From: Macquaria australasica
Taxonomy: Eukaryota; Chordata; Actinopteri; Centrarchiformes; Percichthyidae
Length of the DNA stretch: 64,000 nucleotides
Reading direction: 5' to 3'
Assembly (NCBI GenBank): GCA_005408345.1
Contig: SEMN01000045.1
Coordinates: 1,729,001-1,793,000 of the forward strand
Made by a program: the position numbers and the translations under genes. This document shows, one piece after another, positions 1-22,297 of the stretch (positions within the stretch are counted from its first letter, which is position 1; each line of letters starts with the position of its first letter). The notes under the pieces are model-generated. The model made no database searches, was not told where the DNA came from, and worked only from the letters and a program-made list of their open reading frames with translations.

Positions 1-1891
1 TAAATCCATTTTGGGAGAAATGTGTTTAAAATCTAAATGATTCACATTGTAAAAGTGGGTTAATTGTGTTGGTAAAGCTCTTAAAGTATCCTGTAAAACT
101 CTTTTAATACTCATTGCAGGAGCATGGAATAGTTGGGCTATATGTAACTGTGTGTGTGTGTGTGGGTGGTTTATTAGAAATTTCCCTCAGAGCGCATACA
201 TGTGGTGGTTCCTGAGCCTGTGGTGGTTTTTGGGATTCACATTGCTAAGCAGAACCATATGTTCACTTTAACCTGATACAACCCCAAATGTATCCTGTAA
301 GTCAAGTATGATTATTACCCAGCCACATCTAAGTGTTGGAGAAATATGTGCGCACACAGATTCACACACACCAACAGCAGCTCAATACACATGCCTCAAG
401 CCAGTCTGTGCTTTTTCTTAGTTACTGAAGCCAGGATTGCATATTCATGTATGTGTTTTATAGGTTCTGTTACTCTAGATCAGGGGTTCCCAAACTTTTT
501 CAGCTCGAGACCCAAAATTGGTTTCTCCCCGGGACCCAAACTTACAAAAATGCATCATAAATTGCCATAACATCTACATTTATAAACTAGTAATAAAGAA
601 CACAACAAACCATGAATGCCTTGACTGAGACAGAGAGGTAGCTGACAGAGGATATTATCATTAAAAATCACCACTCTCACTAGTCACCAACACATTAGAC
701 ACACACGCACGCACGCACGCACGCATATACACACACACACGGAATTTCTTGCATTTGTCCAGCATGGAAACTAACACACATACACACTAACTAGGTTAAT
801 TCACATTATAGCTATGTTATGCATTTTACTCTGCCAATTGGCGACCCAATGAAAACAGGTTCCTGACCCATTTTGGGTCGCAACCCTAAGTTTGGGAAAG
901 ACTGCTCTAGATCATTGTGGTGTTGAAAATCAATGAACAGAACTGCCTCATGGCAGTATTTGATTTACACACTATTTTGCACCAATGTGATGAAGTACTT
1001 CGATTTTCCATGTATTTATTTTAGAAAATGTACACATCACACTATATCACAATATGTATAGATATCACAATATGAAATGACCTATACCACAATGGGACAT
1101 TTTATTCATATCTCCCATCCTTACTATATGAGCAGGGATTAGATCAAAGCCTCGACTGATACTGGATTTTTGAGGCCAATACCAATATTGATATGCGAGA
1201 GTTTAAAAAACTGTTCATTTTTTCACATAAGCACATAACATAAACAAAAGGGTTGGATAAGGATCCCTTAAATTTTGTTATAAAAGAGTTTTGACCAAGA
1301 TATGTATCGAGTGTGACATTTTACTGACTTACTTTATGTAATGGCAACACTGTTAAATTAGCTCAGACATTTCTGCACTGCAGTCTGCATCAATTGGTCT
1401 TTTTTTGGTCAGTGCAACAAGCTGTACACACAACACTGATATATTATCACCATATACAGTTGATATGGCTAACGTTAGCTAACGGTTGCCTATTTACACA
1501 TTGAGCAGATATGGAGCAACATTAGCATTCATTTGGAGTCGTGCTTCTGGCCACCTGATAAATATTAGTCCAGTATTCACCATCCTTTTAATCTGTTTTG
1601 GTCTCCTCCAACTCATCTATAATATCTCAAATATCTGGCTCTTCAGCCGCTAAATGCTCCACTATGTTTGACTGTCTGCTACATGGTGCTAGGCAGGTAG
1701 CGTGCATCAGAGTTTTACCTCTATCTCTATGTATAGTACCTATATATCTGTGAAAAACTAAAATGGGTGGATAGTATTGACCATGGAAATGTGTTTGTTC
1801 CCTACTGTTCCCTCTCTCTGTTGCTGGCTTTTGTACATAGAAATGTGAAACAGACAGTGAACTGTATTTTCTCCAACTTCCCTCCTCACAG
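1..1891. other. Upstream region of tmbim1 with repeats, no gene seen
   Basis: I see no supported coding exon here. The stretch holds a complete hAT-type MITE at 481-904 (listed separately). Around 1150-1200 it also holds AT-rich sequence resembling dispersed teleost repeats. Any 5' untranslated exon and promoter of tmbim1 should lie here or further left, because the first coding exon begins directly after a splice acceptor at 1891. I could not identify that leader exon. Confidence 0.6.
481..904. mobile_element. Non-autonomous hAT-type MITE with 8-bp target duplication
   Basis: The element begins CAGGGGTTCCCAAACTT at 481. It ends at 904 with sequence whose reverse complement is CAGTCTTTCCCAAACTT, giving imperfect terminal inverted repeats. 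It is flanked on both sides by the identical octamer CTCTAGAT (473-480 and 905-912). An 8-bp duplication and CAGGGGTTCCC-type ends are characteristic of the hAT superfamily. The 424-bp interior has no long open frame and contains a short ACGC/CA microsatellite, so it must have been mobilised in trans. Confidence 0.88.
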
Positions 1892-1896
1892 GTGAA

Positions 1897-4892
<2,996 letters not shown>

Positions 4893-7137
4893 GGGCACCC
4901 GAGGGTACGCAACCAACTTGGGTCAACAGGGTGCAGACAAGCGCCCAACTGCAGAACTGTTCTGTGTTTTACAAAACTTTTGCTACAGTTAGAATCAGAA
5001 TACATTTATAAACTCATGATGCACTCCAGGGAAGGGCTGAATTTAACATTTTCTCATTGTGTAGGTTAATCAGTATTTGTCTATATCTGCATTAAGAAAC
5101 TTACCAATAGTTAAAAAAGAATATTAATACTACAATATAAGTATCTATAGACACTGGAATGTCAGTTGCAACATTTATTCACGCTTGCTGGGCTTAAGTT
5201 ATGGAAGACAGTGTCTCTGCATGTAGATGTACTTCTATACATGAACTGGGTCCCGTCTGTAGAAATGTTGGGTAAACATGTTTGTTCTAATGTTCAAACT
5301 CTAATTTGCCAACACAGAGGCCCACCTCTCTGGTTGGCTTTGGAGTACAGTAGAGGTGGGCAGTACCACAAAATTTAGTTTTCAAGTTAGGGAGAGAAAT
5401 GCGTCATGATTTATGAAGTGAATGAATCATTAATAGGCTACTTCTAAATACATTTTAATTACCATGGAATCATTTTTCTGCTAGTCTGGGGTGGCTCTGT
5501 CCAAAGGTAACAATAGCCGCCTACCAACACCTCTAAAGCTCACTGATTAACATGTTATATCTTGTTTGTTTAATCCATAAGAAGGAAAAAAAAACATACA
5601 AACGTCAGGGTGTGCTTTTATGGATGTTGTATGCAGGTTTTTTCTTGGCCTGTAGCAGTAACTTCCTGAAGTCTCAGCTGGATGTGTCATTTTTATACTT
5701 TGGTTTTTGCACATATTAAATAAACATATAACATGTTAATTAGTGAACTTTAGAGGTGCTGGTAAGCAGATTTTGTTGCCTTTGGACAGAGCCAGGCTAA
5801 CTGTTTCCCCCTGTTTCCAGTCTTTATGCTAAGCTAAGCGGCTTCATATTTACCATACAGACATGAGGGGTATCGATCATCTCATCTAACTCTCGGCAAG
5901 AAAATCAATCGGCGTATCTCTCAAAATATTGACCTTTTGCTTTAATTATATGCATGTCAGAAGGCAAAGCAGGGTTTAATGGTAAACAAATGTTTGCGTG
6001 AACGCTGAATTATCGAGGTGATCGCTGCATGCGGGCATGCTCACAACAGCAGCTGAAATGCTAAAAGTGCTGCACTAAGAAGCGAGTTTATGTGCCTTAA
6101 ACATGATGTCACATGTATGATGTAATAGTTGGTATTGATCCTAATGACACTAGTATGGATACTTAAAACTAGTTAGTATCGGCAGTGATACTTAAGTGAT
6201 TGATCTTCCCACCCCTGAAATCCAGCTCAGTCCACCTAATGGCAGCCTCAGATCTAATGTCATGGCTTCATGTTAGCAAGCCTGTGTTGATGGTCTTTAA
6301 TACGTGTTGCTATATTGTAACTATATACATTCTACATTACTATAGTGCCTTCACAATGACAGTTTGAGGTTTTTTACTTTAATAAGTACAGGTACAGTAC
6401 ACCATAAGCTTTTATAATATTGTTACATATGTGCCAGCTGATGTATTCTATTTGGGTCAGATGCTGAGTGCCAGCAGGGTGGAGCTTTCCAGCTAATGTG
6501 GCACTGTCCGAAAGCTCGAGAGATGATTAACCCCACCCAGCTGGTCCTCCACACATGTTCATATTCATCAGAAGTTTAGACCCAAGCCAAAGTTACATAT
6601 AACCCTTGACTCAAAACAACTAAGGCCAACATGTTGAATGTGCAGTGCAGATAGTCGGTGTGGGGTTTGTAAATATATACCATATATTAATACCTTTTCA
6701 TAACAAATAAAGATTTGTATTTGTGAGTTTTGATGTTTCATATGCAGTTGTGCCAGTGATGATTCTTGTTTACATATTCACAAATTTATAAATAAACATT
6801 TCTTTTATCATATTTATAGAACATCAGCATCATGGCTAATAAATATGTGAGCATTCTCCAGATTACATGAAGCAGTCAGCCTGAACAGCATGATCCATCT
6901 TTGTTCATGAGCAACAAAACTCAAATCTGAAAAGAAAAGAAAAAAACAGCTGTCCTGATTAAAGGCTCAAGCATGTTCCTTCCCTTTTCCTGCATCAGCC
7001 TGTAGAAATGTCTCAATAATAAAGCTCATGAAGTTGACATCTCTTGTGTAATCAGTCTTTGGGCTGTAGTGCAGGAGTCACCGCCTCAGTAGTGACATTC
7101 AGGATATGGTGCAAATCACAGCAGCCAGACGTGTACA
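4893..7137. other. Convergent intergenic region between tmbim1 and pnkd
   Basis: This contains the tmbim1 3' UTR and the downstream end of pnkd. Candidate AATAAA signals on the plus strand occur at 5719-5724 and 6706-6711. I could not decide which is used. A large foldback repeat occupies about 5484-5960. Sequence near 6120-6210 resembles dispersed repeat relics. I see no additional coding exon. Confidence 0.6.
5484..5945. repeat. Foldback (inverted-repeat) dispersed element
   Basis: The arm at about 5492-5572 (starting TGGCTCTGTCCAAAGG) is repeated in inverted orientation at about 5715-5795, with roughly 80% identity by eye. The flanking segment 5797-5945 (CTGTTTCCCCCTGTTTCCAG onward) recurs in related form at 57950-58335, and a fragment recurs near 2500-2570. 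The arrangement and multiple copies indicate a non-autonomous dispersed repeat family. I cannot assign the superfamily. Confidence 0.75.
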
Positions 7138-9574
7138 TTATTGGTCCAGTTCAACGTCCTCTGCAGGATGGTGGTAGCGACTGCCTTCATATTCTCCCTC
7201 ATTTGAATTCCTCATCCTCTGTCGAACCTTCAGCTGCTTCAGTCGGTTCTTGTCCACTTCTCTCTTGGCCAGGAGGAAGCCGATGATGCCTGTGGGGAGG
7301 CCAATCATCCTGGAGGGGAGAGATGATGATGGACAGTTATTTTACTCAGTGGGTTAACACATACAGCATCCATTATTGATGCAGAGTGTAGAAAAACTGT
7401 CAACATTGTAGTGTGGAGGGAGCAAATTTGGTGGGAACGAAAAAGTGTTTGACTCATGGTTGGAAAGCTAATTCTAACAGATTTCAATCTACTGTGTTCA
7501 TGTTTCCTCCTCAGCTGCCAGTTTATTAGGTACACCTAGCTTAAACTAATGCAGCCCTGCAAAAAGTCCTAAACTCATGAAAGTTAAAAAAAAAAAAAGT
7601 TTTAAAGGAGGTGTTGAATCAACTTTATGGTAATTTTTGACGAAGTTTGTGATGCTGTTGAATTGCATTGTGTATTTTGTCCACCCTGTTTACATGTAGC
7701 ACCTATGACAGATTAAATTATCTTCATGACAGTAGGATTCTTTGCAGGACTGCTGTATGACTGCATTAGTTTTACCTTGGTGTATCCATAAACCCACAAT
7801 AGAGTGTATAATCTGGCTGGAGCGTCGCTCTCAACTACTGTATTTCTACGTGGCTTCTGGTACAAGAACACCTGCATTGTTTTTCTGTCAGGCTGTTACA
7901 ATACTAGTCGTCAGTTTCTAAATAACAGCACTCACTAGATAATCACAACGGTAAGAATGAATAATTTAGTAGATCTGACACACAGACTGCCAAGGAGATA
8001 GACCGCAGCAGCCCGCTGTGCTTTAGGACTGGGGTTCAAATAATCAACACTAAAGTTCTTCTTGATTAGAAAAATCATTTGAAAAACTGAAGCAATCGCA
8101 CATATTTACATGTTGCATTATTCATGATGTTCAAGGCAAATTGCTCTTTATGTATAAGGAAAAATGGTCTGTTGATGTTTGGTACAAACCTATATTACAA
8201 ACATACTGTCTCATGACAAACAACTATAGTGTATGTGAAGCAGAGTTAAACTAAAAATCAAAGATCTCTATACGCACGGCTACGTTCAGGTACATTATTA
8301 TTAGCTATAGAAACAGGCAGGTTTACTGGTCTCCCTGGAGAGAAAACGCTGATTATTATATGATTTAGGGGCTGCATTATTTATTAAAATGTCAATTTCT
8401 GATGAGTTGTGTTTTAAAGAGGGATCCCTTTTGTGGCAGATTTTATGTAGAGTTTGTGACAGAAGACATTGTAGTGGCTATGTTGTTGTCTGGCAACTGT
8501 TTTACCACTTCAGCTGTATATTTGGTGTCTTAGAAGTCCATGTTGGATGAATGGGCACTTACAGTTGTGTGTGCATGAGATAATAACTAACTAACTAACA
8601 TTGTTACTCCTACTACTGCTGCTGTCCCCTCACAGCCAGAGGTTCTCGGTTCAAACCCACTGGCCGGTAGCAAGCAACGTTTGCTTCACTGGTTGTGCAT
8701 TGCATAGAGCTGGATAGGTGAAGCTGAAACGAGAGCTTTTATTCTTCTATGAATGGAATGCGGCTTGTGCCAAGAATGGGGACAAACTTATAGCTCTCAC
8801 TTTTATTTTTTTCACATATTTTTTGCTTGTCTGACAAACAATTCAAAAGGCTTTTCTTCCTGCTTCTTGAAAGCATTTTCCACCAATCAGGACATTGATA
8901 GCACCAACACCGATTACTACGTCCTGCCGATCAGGACCCCCACATTGTCTGCTCTGAGAGATTCTGGCCCTTGGACAAATGTAGCTGATGACCCCTGGTG
9001 TACAGGAATGGAGAGAAGAGACTCACCAGGCGTAGCCAACCACCATCATGGGGTTCTTCGCCTTTTTCTTGGGGATGTATTCAGGACCCTCGGGTTCCTC
9101 CTCCTCGGCTCTGCTGTCGTCTGTGTGGGTGCTCCCGTGTGGCTTTGTCCTGGAGCTGCACATGGAGGCAGCACGGGAGGCATGTAGAGGCCGACACCGA
9201 GCGACGTGCCGCCGCAAACACCGACACGCGGCCGGGGTTTGGCTCCTCTGCGTGAGGAGGCCGGGGACGCGGTGCAGTCCTGAGGGGAAAAAACACCTTT
9301 ACTCTTCAATGAAATGACTTGTGTCCCCTCTGCGGCGAGGTTAACGCGAGTCTGCTCGCACCATGTAGGGAGTCACCTGCGCTGTCCACAATTACAAAAC
9401 AACGCTACATGACGTTACTCACTCGCGACTCTGTCACAGCCCCTGCCGAAGGTAACTTAGAGGCTAATTCCATTAATATCTTGTGGGCAAGTTTTTACAG
9501 AACGTGTAATGTCAACACATTTGTATTTTACCTTTCAGCGCTGTCCCAACTGTCGTCATGTAGGGTGCCGCCAT
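7138..9574 (-). CDS. pnkd: PNKD short isoform (MR-1S-type) membrane protein
   Basis: Three exons join in phase to 155 aa: 9532-9574, 9027-9279 and 7138-7309. The 43-nt first exon encodes MAAPYMTTVGTALKG, matching the MAA...ATALKG start of mammalian PNKD. Exon 2 encodes an Arg-rich, mitochondrial-targeting-like stretch followed by an acidic segment and EYIPKKKAKNPMMVVGYAW, the conserved block before the human isoform split. The last exon encodes one hydrophobic segment (IGLPTGIIGFLLAKREVDK) and ends after EGEYEGSRYHHPAEDVELDQ, as in MR-1S. The long isoform's metallo-beta-lactamase exons are not in the window. In mammals they lie beyond TMBIM1, which would be left of base 1 here. The short isoform is reported to be mitochondrial and linked to respiratory-chain assembly. 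The joining of exon 1 is inferred from splice sites and phase. Confidence 0.88.
7512..7808. repeat. MITE-like element with inverted ends
   Basis: The left end (CAGTTTATTAGGTACACCTA, then AAACTAATGCAG) is echoed in reverse complement by the right end near 7748-7808 (CTGCATTAGTTTTAC onward). The same end sequence appears alone at about 50400-50450 inside orc2. This points to a short dispersed element with roughly 35-40 bp degenerate inverted termini, lying in the second intron of pnkd. Confidence 0.6.
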
Positions 9575-10182
9575 ATTTGTTGAATAATCTCACTCGGGCA
9601 TGCGCAGTGGCATTCTCACGTCTGACTGCTGCCACCAGGTGGAAACACTACTGGAAACGATTAACAGCGCAGGAATACGCGGCCAAACACCGTTTTGTGT
9701 TCATGTCAACATTTTATTTATTGAACCAACATTTCCATTCACTTCATGTCATAATTTTACGAAAAGACATACAATGTAACGTGAAACCATGGAGGCACAT
9801 AAGCCTCAACGTATGCCTCTAATATACAGTTAAAGATAAGATGAACAGCAATTACACAATTCAGGGCCGTTCCCTTGACTCGGAGCCAAACAGACAGAAG
9901 CCAGCAAACAACTGGAGGGAGGAGAGCAGCATATTTACAAAAAGCCAGTTTGACTAAGTTTTTAAAAAAAATCTCAAATAGCCCCAGAATCGTCTGTACA
10001 GTAGAGCTGAAACTCACAAAACAAGTCTAATAACATCTCCAATGCTACTACTATGTATGTGTTACATATGAGCATTCAAAAACCCTCTGAACATCAACTT
10101 TATTGTTGAAGTTTAATATCAGCAATCGTGGAAGCTGTCAGGAGTGGAGAAAAACAAAACAGAGACAAATGAATGGAGGAGT
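9575..10182. promoter_or_regulatory. mcm6 3' end and pnkd promoter
   Basis: Both genes are on the minus strand. mcm6 stops at 10183. Minus-strand AATAAA signals (TTTATT on plus) lie at 10099-10104 and near 9709-9716. The pnkd ATG is at 9574, and a GC-rich, CpG-containing stretch surrounds 9150-9640. If the distal mcm6 signal is used, its cleavage site falls only about 100 bp upstream of the pnkd ATG, so terminator and promoter nearly touch. Confidence 0.55.
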
Positions 10183-16178
<5,996 letters not shown>

Positions 16179-16293
16179 GCTGAAACACCGTCAAACTGCG
16201 ATAAATGATTCAAAAACTCCCGCAAGACACACAGATCCCCGAAGCTGCTCTCCACACAGACAGCACGCTAAAGTCCTGACAACAGAGCAGCAG

Positions 16294-16424
16294 TTTCGCG
16301 CGAAAAGAGACACACGTGATCTTTGGCGCGCCGCTTTCGACCAATCGGCGATGCCATGCAAACGTTCTCTGGTTTGTAGCCAATCAGGAGCGAAAATGTC
16401 AACTGACGCACAGTCCTTTCCCGC
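16294..16424 (-). promoter_or_regulatory. mcm6 promoter with E2F and CCAAT motifs
   Basis: Within 250 bp upstream of the mcm6 ATG lie a perfect E2F palindrome TTTCGCGCGAAA (16294-16305), an E2F-like TTTGGCGC (16322-16329), and TTTCCCGC (16417-16424). CCAAT pentamers lie at 16341-16345 and 16380-16384. E2F plus NF-Y control at the G1/S transition is established for vertebrate MCM genes, so this arrangement fits that role. Binding itself is inferred. Confidence 0.75.
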
Positions 16425-19400
16425 ATCTCGCTTCCTGCTACAAACGAATAAAGTTCAGGGGAAAAAATGGTGCAGACAAGTTTAAAAAAAGATCTCTCTT
16501 TGTCTGTGCGCGTGTCTTTGTCGACCATGTGTGCATTATATACACTTGACATAAGGTAGACTTAAAACAGACAAGGTCCCAGCTTCGAAATAATGAAATG
16601 TTCAAAAGCTGGTTTAAATGCAATGTGAATTATCAGTGTCCAAGACTACAGCCAGTGTCAATGTGAACCCAGTCAGATAGCTTTCTATAATGCCAGCAAT
16701 ACATCACTTAATAACACATGACCTTTTTTTTTACATTATTACTATAATAATAGCTGGTGGAGAGAATATGAACCTTGTGTTATGGTTAACACAGGGTAAA
16801 TATCAGTATAATCATTATTTATAAGTATCAACATGTACAAGTCGTTGTCAGTGTGATTATCACATATGACAACAGTAGCATCAGTACTGCTGATGTGTGT
16901 GTGAGCCACAAATGTAATGTACTGTTGCAGTTCCCACTGTGGAGCAGTGAACACTCACAGTCACCTCCACCAGCCTCAAGACAGACACATCATCACACTA
17001 ACACTTCCCATGCAAACATTCACCAATGTAGAAAAAATATCTGTATTATTCCAACCGAGGAATGTGGATTTGTACTGTCTCACTGTGACTGCAAGAGCAC
17101 AATAAACATGGTCATTTTGTGATATTCACTGAAAGTGTTAGCATGTAGCATCATATCTGCCTGTGTTACAGTGTGTCCAAGTGTTCACAGGTTGAACTAA
17201 TCTCCAGAGCTGAAAACTGTTATTGAAACAACTTGATATCAATACATTTATTATCAGTACTGATGTGACTGTTGTTATTTGTAATAATCACCTCCATGAT
17301 GAGTTGTAGATCTTGATAATAATTATTTAATATAAATATCAAAGCCATGTTAGTGTAAATTGAATGCAGTGTTGCAGTTCCTCACTCATGTTACTGAATA
17401 TATTCATTTCCACTGTCAAGACAGTCACAATAACATACAAACACTTCTGCTGAAAATCTCTCAAAATAAAACAACTAAAAGACACAACTGTCTTTCAAAT
17501 ATTAAGTCCACTAGTACCAAGTATGTAAATGGATTGAGGTGGATTGATGTTTTACTGGCTCCTTATTGATTAATGCAGCTTTTAAGTGTGCTTTTGTGTG
17601 TGGATTTTATACTGAAAAACACACAAAATGGGCCCTCTTTGACAGCAGATGCATAAAGTTTGATCTAAGGGAGCAAAGTGGCCGCCAATAGTTTGCGATA
17701 AAAATTTTTGATCAGTTCAGTCTGAACTAAAGGTACAGTTACTAAAGTCAGTTAAAAGTTTGACACCTGGGTGATTTCGGGGAAAATGTATCCGTCCACC
17801 ATTGGCATTGTTGGTGGGTGGGAAGCCAGTGAGGGATGTTCATGTTGCAGATGGCTGCTCTTACTGGCTGGTGTGTCTACAGTAATGGTGGTTGTTTGGT
17901 TAGTGGAGAAAATCAGCTGCGGTTACCTTGGGTTCATGTCAGTGACAATTAATTACAATCATCAAAAATATCAACTTTGGGAACAAAAAGTATTAAAACT
18001 TCTCCCTCCCTGCAGCACAGTTCATTCCTCTGCTTTCAGTGTGCTCAGTATGTTGCAATGTACTGGGGCCTGTTTTGTTGTTTGGAGACAGTGTTATATT
18101 TACAAAAATATAAGTGTTTGGATACATCTGGACAGCAAAGAAGTAGAATGTGATGTAGCAGAGGTCTGAGACATTTCTACAATTCTGATACTTCTTTTTT
18201 TTGCTGTGATGAACTTGTCACCATTGCAATACAATACAATAACACAACTTGACCCAAGAATCACTGAGCATGTAGTGTAGTGACTTTGAATGACCACTGG
18301 AGGAGGCAGTTTGTTAATCAGGGCAAAGAAACAGAGCAATGCACCATGGTAATGTACTAGTGGTTATAATGGCAGGGGGAAAAGTAGAACCAAACTACCT
18401 GCTATCATCAGGGCCAGTTGTACATCACAATACTCATTTATGTGTTATATCAATTAACAAGTTGTAAATATATAAAAAATGTCTTTGTAATTTATCTGAT
18501 TGGTAAATATAACATACCCTATTTGTTTATTATATGCCTATACATTTAATATGTTTATGAAGAAAGTATTTATATTATATTATTTGTATACATTTCTTTC
18601 ATAGTGACAACTGAGCAAATACCAGACGCTGATGAAGGCCATGAGTTGCAGCTGAAGAAATCCAGTAAGTGGACCTTGAGTTAAGATTTGTTTGTGAAAC
18701 TGCTATTTCTGAGATTAAGAATGAACCTTCAAGCTCAACATGTCTTTGAGTTTTGAACACCTTTAGAAACAATTTAACCATGCATATGACTTCATGTTTG
18801 TTCATATAAACAGTTAATAAATTCTTTATAACAAGCTGTAAGGATTTGTTTGTGTGTGTTTGTTCATTTATCATGAAATATGATTACAGCTACATTGCTA
18901 CCAATCATTAATTATCCGTTCATACACCATGTTGTGCATGCTTCATAAAAGGAGTTAATACATAAATAAACACATAAAAATGTCTTTGTCTGCTCATAAC
19001 TACATTATAGTGTGCTATTAACAATTTATTAAGTGTTTAAATACTGTTGATAAATGTTGAATAGGGGGGATTCAAGTATAGTGTAACTGAATTGGGTAAA
19101 ATAAATCCTAACTGTTCAGGGGCAGGTGGAAGCCATAGTGCAGCCAACTCTAGTTTTAAGGTCAGAGGTCCGTGCCTTGCTCAAGGGCAATGGCAGGAGG
19201 ATTTCTAACGTGTGTCTTTTAGTAAAGAAAACATGCAGAAAATTCACGAAAAGTCTGCCTCTGCAGAGTGCAGTCCCAGGACCACCTGTGACCAACCAAC
19301 ACTGATTTCTACTCTATTATTCCATTAATTTCTATTTCTGTACCCACATCATTCTCACGTCTCCACCTGCGGAGGTCAATACAAACACTCCCAGCAGGCT

Positions 19401-21926
19401 ATTGGTTTCACCTGTCACATTGTATTAATCCACCAGGAACAAAGCAGGAAGTTATTGCAGGCCATTTGGATGCAGCCCAGTTGTTCTCTCCCTCTTTATT
19501 TCTCCTTTTGTCTTGACCTCTGGTTTTCCCACGATTGTTCAGCAGCAGGAAACTCAGCCTGTCTGAACATGAGGGAACCTGACCATCTGTAGGCAAACAC
19601 ACACACACACACTAAACCCCTAACACTCACACATATGCACCACAAGAGCATCAGTACCATCAAGGTTGGTGAGGAGGGCATTTTTTAAATATAAAATTGC
19701 CTCTGAAATGTATAGAAGTAGAAGTATAAACAGCTTAAAAGTACCTCAATCATGTATTTAAGTACAGTTACATTCCACCACTGGTAGTACCATTACTGCT
19801 GCTACTGTTAGTAATAATACATGCACCCAGACACACAGATCAGATCCAGATCAAACAGTATGTAGTGACACTCTCATGTATTGTGGTGTAATCATGCAGC
19901 AGACACCAAACGTTGACCAAAATGTTGATGGTGTCAGATTTGTGGTAACAGGTGAAAAACTAGACGATGAGAACAAACAGTTGCAAGAGCAACAGGATAT
20001 GAAAGAGAAGAAGGGAGAGATGGTTTAAAAAGAACCGTTTCCTGGTGTATTTGTATTCACGTGGTGACACATTTTCATTGTTTTGGTGGTGTTTTCCCGT
20101 ACCACAAAACTGGACTTGACATGAAACAGTGACTGAGGTTCAAGTTCATGGATGTTCACATCCATACTGGGTGAAGAGAGCAGGGCTTGTAGCCTTTTTT
20201 TTATTCACAGCCTCCCAATTTTAGGACAGCGCAGAAGGACATGTTAAACATACTGACAAGGCAACCAAGTAGCATTTTCTGGCCAAACAGTGAAATATTC
20301 CTGAAGTCAGTAAGTGAACCTCAACCCAGCTAAGCATGTGTTACTTACTGAGAACCAGAGTGAGCAAAGAACCCCCTAAACAAGCAAGAACTGGAAATGG
20401 TGGCAGTACAGGCCTGGCTAAGCATCACCAGCGAGGAAATAGTGTCTGCTGATGTCGGTGGGCCCTAGATTTCAGACAGTACTGGACAGTACTGGAATAT
20501 TGAAATTTAATTAATATGGTGGATTACAAAGCAAAACAACAAATAACATCACAATGCTAATACTAAGTTTTAATATGCTAATATTTGTAATACTTATGGA
20601 CTGTCTTTGGTTTACTGCAGAGACATGCTACTGGGCTAATGTAAAATGAGCTGGAAAACTCTTCTGTGAAAGCTGCAACTTGCGAACATCCTTTCTTTTT
20701 TTTTTCTCCAACAACATCTTATATATATAATATATAATAAGCCAAGGTTATCTAAGATTACTATCTACCTAACTAACTACCTACCTATGTGGTTAACACC
20801 TTTCTGAATGAAGGCTGATATCAACTTCACATACCATTTTTCGGCACCGTACTGCTTTGAGCTAAATGCAAACATCAGTGCTAACATGCTCACAATGCTG
20901 CTAACATACTGATGCTAATCAGGTATAATGTTTACCATGTTCACCATCTTAGTTAGTTAGTATGACAATGCTAACATTTGTTAATTAGCACTAAACACAA
21001 AGTACAGCTGAGGCTGATGGGAATGTTATTAGTTTTGCAGGAATTTGGTCATAAACCAAAGTATTGGACAAATTGAACATTTTGACCTGGTGGTGCTGGA
21101 TGAAATGTTTAGAGATCACCACCAAAATTATGAGGGGAACATGAATGTGTGTAGCAAATTCCACGGCAATCCATCCAATAGTTGGTGAGACATTTCAGTC
21201 AAAACCACAAACGTGAACCTCATGGTGGCGCCAGAAGAAAAGTCAGGCATTCTCCAAAGTCATTAGGATTCATCCTCTGGGGACCATGAATGTCAACAGA
21301 GGGGGGACAATGTCATGGCAATTCATTGAATAGTTGTTGGGATATTTCAAACTGGACCAAAACGGTGGATTGACCAACAGACAGAGCAACATTGCCATCC
21401 CTAGAGCCACGCCACTAACATGGCTAAAAGTGACTGAAAGTTGATGAGTTGTAATTCATTTGATCTAGTCTTTCCAGTCTTTTTTGGAATTTATTTTCTC
21501 AGTTTTGCTCATTTTTGGAATTTATTCTCAGTTCTTGGTGCTTCTATCAGGAAGGACAAGACTGAAGGTGTATGGTTTGCCAAAACATATATAATTGAGA
21601 CTCAAACCTTGAAAAAAATTGGTAATCATATTAATATATCTGTATCATGACCTGACTTTTAAGACTTAACACAGATCTACTGTCTGTTTACACATCACCA
21701 TTATACCTGGTTATTCATGATGTCCTTCAATGTCTCTTCTCCATGTTGTTAAACTGATTTATTTTGTAGCAGCGCTCTGTGTGGTGGTGACTGCAGAGCT
21801 GCTCAGGTGTTTGTTTTAGCTGCTTGTTTTTCCTAAAATGAGCTGCAGGAAGTCTTTCCTGTTTTGAATACACTATGAATAGAAGAGAAAAGGGTGTCCG
21901 TGAGTGTGAGAAGAGAAGAGAGAGAG

Positions 21927-21971
<45 letters not shown>

Positions 21972-22256
21972 CAAATACATGAAAAGGTAACAGGTAAGTT
22001 TATCTTCTACATTGACTGTGAATGTAATGATTCTATACTCGTTTCTGTATAAAGCCACATAAGCACATGATAGGATACAGTTACAGTGATGCACACAGAG
22101 TCAACCCTTCATTGTGGTGCTGACTTACTGTATTCTTCCTTTTCGTCTCTCTCACAACTCTCCTCTTCATCCTCCTCCTCTCTGCTCCAGGAAACAGGAC
22201 ACAGTAAACTTCCAGCTTCTGTTTCTCTCACTTCCAAGTGGAAGTAGGTATGTGTG

Positions 22257-22297
<41 letters not shown>

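Noticed and set aside
8630..8700. B-box-like GGTTCAAACCC, possible tRNA gene or SINE head
   Set aside because: No matching A box or cloverleaf stems could be built upstream, so a tRNA is not supported. A SINE fragment is possible but has no clear boundaries.
17771..18169. 132-residue open frame on the plus strand
   Set aside because: No recognisable motif, no repeat of it elsewhere, and base composition like its noncoding surroundings.
18604..18662. Exon-like segment with acceptor TTTCATAG and donor CCAGTAAGT, open in one frame (TTEQIPDADEGHELQLKKS)
   Set aside because: It stands alone in several kilobases without partner exons. Its GATGAAGGCC core resembles the dispersed repeat at 31754-32108. 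I take it as a repeat relic.
20850..21400. GCTAAC-rich block resembling an old transposon
   Set aside because: It looks like a dispersed teleost repeat, but I could find no terminal repeats or target duplication, so I did not list it as a defined element.
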